From Sphingomonadales bacterium 32-65-25 (lineage in GTDB: Bacteria > Pseudomonadota > Alphaproteobacteria > Sphingomonadales > Sphingomonadaceae), in NCBI GenBank assembly GCA_002280855.1, contig NCEU01000008.1:124001-188000 (forward strand): a stretch of DNA of 64,000 nucleotides, read 5' to 3'. Below the pieces are notes generated by a model. That model was not told where the DNA came from. It saw only the letters and a list, made by a program, of their open reading frames with translations, and did not search any database. The translations under genes were made by a program, and so were the position numbers. Positions 62,660 to 64,000 of the stretch are shown here, in pieces. Positions within the stretch are counted from its first letter, which is position 1. The number at the start of each line of letters is the position of its first letter.

Positions 62660-63468
62660 GGGAACCTGCCGTTGCCGGTGTGATCGGCTGGCCGATCAGC
62701 CATTCGAAATCGCCACTGATCCACCGCTTCTGGCTTGGCAAGCTGGGCCTCGATGGTGATTACAGCCGCTTTCCGGTGCGGCCTGAACAACTGGGCACGT
62801 TCGTGCGCGCCCTGCCCGTCATGGGCTTGCGCGGTGTGAACGTGACGGTGCCGCACAAATTGGCCGTGATGGCGCACCTGGACGGCCTGGCGCCGGAAGC
62901 GGTGGCGGTGGGTGCGGTCAACACGATCGTTGTTGGCAATGACCACCGCCTGATCGGGCACAATACCGATGCCGCCGGCATCATCGGGCCGGCAGGTGCG
63001 GTCATGGCCGGGCGACCTGTGCTGGTGATTGGCAGTGGTGGCGCAGCGCGGGCTGCCGCTGCCGCCGCACGCGACAGCGGCGCTTCTGCCTTGTGGGTGA
63101 TGGCGCGCAATTACAATGCGGCGGGCGCCCTGCTGGCCGCATCTGGGTTGCCGGGCGGCGTGATGGCAATGGGCGATGTGCCGCCCGCCGATACCGGGCT
63201 GGTATTCAACGCCACGACGCTGGGCATGGCGGGCCAGCCCGAGCTCAAGATCAATCTTTCAGTGTTGCCGGCGGATGCAGTTGTGTTCGATGCCGTCTAT
63301 GTGCCGTTGGAAACTCCGTTGCTGGCCGCTGCCCATGCGCGCGGCCTGATCACCATCGATGGGCTCGACATGCTGATCGGCCAGGCCGCCGAAGCCTTCC
63401 GGCTGTTCTATGGCGCCGAACCGCCGCGCCGCTATGATGGCGAACTGCGCGCCATGCTGACCAAATGA
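62656..63468 (+). CDS. aroE: Shikimate dehydrogenase
   Basis: NADPH enzyme reducing 3-dehydroshikimate. The 270 residues begin with VIGWPISHSKSPLIHRFW (substrate Ser pair); NVTVPHK holds the catalytic Lys, and GSGGAARAAAAA the NADPH loop. It overlaps coaE by 4 bp. Confidence 0.96.
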   Translation: MREPAVAGVIGWPISHSKSPLIHRFWLGKLGLDGDYSRFPVRPEQLGTFVRALPVMGLRGVNVTVPHKLAVMAHLDGLAPEAVAVGAVNTIVVGNDHRLIGHNTDAAGIIGPAGAVMAGRPVLVIGSGGAARAAAAAARDSGASALWVMARNYNAAGALLAASGLPGGVMAMGDVPPADTGLVFNATTLGMAGQPELKINLSVLPADAVVFDAVYVPLETPLLAAAHARGLITIDGLDMLIGQAAEAFRLFYGAEPPRRYDGELRAMLTK

Positions 63469-64000
63469 GCCGCACCATCATCATCGGCCTCACCGGTTCC
63501 ATCGGCATGGGCAAATCCACCGTGGCCGCGATGTTCCGCAAACTGGGCGTGCCGGTGTTCGATGCCGATGCCGAGGTGCGGCGCGTGCAAGGGCCGGGTG
63601 GGCGGGCGCTGGCCGCCATCGAGGAGTTGTTTCCCGGCACCACCCATGAAGGCGGCCTGCACCGCGAGAAGCTGGGTGCGGCCGTGTTTGGCGATCATAC
63701 GAAACTGCGCGCGCTGGAACGGATATTGCATCCGCTGGTAGCCGAAGCGCAGAGCGAATTCCTCGGCGCGCACCGGCTGAAGCCGGCCATCGTGCTTGAT
63801 GTGCCGTTGCTGTTTGAAAAGGGCGGCTGGCGGCGTTGCCACATGACGGTGGTGGTCTCCGCGCCTTATCGCGTGCAGCGCGCCCGCGTGCTGGCCCGGC
63901 CGGGGATGACCCCGCAAAAATTCGCCGGCATCCTGAAAGGCCAGATGCCGGATCGCGAAAAACGGGCCTTGGCCGATGTAGTGATTGAAACCGGGCGTGG
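63465..64000 (+). CDS. coaE: Dephospho-CoA kinase (cut by right window edge)
   Basis: Final step of coenzyme A synthesis. About 178 residues are visible, with the P-loop GLTGSIGMGKST, VFDADAEVRRV, and VLDVPLLFEKGG. Only the C-terminus is missing. Next in relatives is usually dnaQ, beyond the window. Confidence 0.96.
   Translation, partial: MSRTIIIGLTGSIGMGKSTVAAMFRKLGVPVFDADAEVRRVQGPGGRALAAIEELFPGTTHEGGLHREKLGAAVFGDHTKLRALERILHPLVAEAQSEFLGAHRLKPAIVLDVPLLFEKGGWRRCHMTVVVSAPYRVQRARVLARPGMTPQKFAGILKGQMPDREKRALADVVIETGR

Noticed and set aside
1..64000. tRNA, rRNA, tmRNA or prophage genes
   Set aside because: No T-loop signatures, rRNA segments, integrases or phage structural genes were recognised. 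A covariance-model search would be needed to exclude small RNAs.

Overview
The window is a high-GC bacterial chromosome segment. It most likely comes from an alphaproteobacterium of the order Sphingomonadales. The evidence is the gene order hemJ-hemE-[origin]-PPSR-maf-aroE-coaE, the order fur-plsC-miaB-phoH-ybeY-corC, a MucR/Ros regulator, a Fur protein without CxxC zinc motifs, a RibBX-type riboflavin enzyme, and GANTC (CcrM-type) sites clustered in the origin. Genus cannot be decided from the sequence. No insertion sequence, prophage, CRISPR array, rRNA or tRNA gene was recognised.

Layout. 1-5186: the block plsY-dprA-topA on the minus strand (topA cut by the window edge), interrupted by a plus-strand DUF2946 gene and a copper-type TonB receptor. 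5248-15344: an exported catabolic region with a secreted amidohydrolase, LldD-like dehydrogenase, NAD+ synthetase and a periplasmic aspartyl-protease-like protein, then a tight four-gene set (Tat-exported DapA-family aldolase, quinoprotein dehydrogenase, cytochrome c, NHL propeller). 15372-21061: gltX, a small P-loop kinase, a one-TM protein and the riboflavin genes ribD-ribE-ribBX-ribH, with a possible RNA switch ahead of ribBX. 21128-30437: patatin phospholipase, HAD phosphatase, dapD, hemerythrin, two tandem M20 peptidases, TerC and a quinone reductase. 30580-36509: DUF6489, mnmE, mnmG, rsmG, parA, parB, with two perfect parS sites. 36644-41136 (minus): DUF3576 lipoprotein, leuS, lptE, holA. 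41383-42793: outer-membrane-like protein and a YggS-type PLP protein. 42824-52240 (minus): methyltransferase, universal stress protein, nifU, nitroreductase, tsaB, rimI, mucR, fur, plsC, miaB, phoH, ybeY, corC. 52286-56545: comF, grxC, nitrilase, DUF1178, sterol-desaturase-like protein, propeller protein. 56542-60856 (minus): SnoaL-like, hrpB, hemJ, hemE. 60857-61232: probable oriC. 61233-64000: PPSR, maf, aroE and coaE (cut by the right edge).

How it fits together. The right half holds the replication origin and, about 27-29 kb away, the parABS segregation locus, so this is origin-proximal core chromosome. The accessory parts are the copper-type locus, the 5.2-15.3 kb exported oxidation cluster, and the M20/patatin/hemerythrin stretch. 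Three copies of one palindromic intergenic repeat (25.7, 32.2 and 36.5 kb) fall in gaps between genes. The points most worth a second look are the exported aldolase-quinoprotein cluster, the competing hairpins ahead of ribBX, the C8 tract that could fuse RibBX to RibH, the repeat family, and the structure of the origin.
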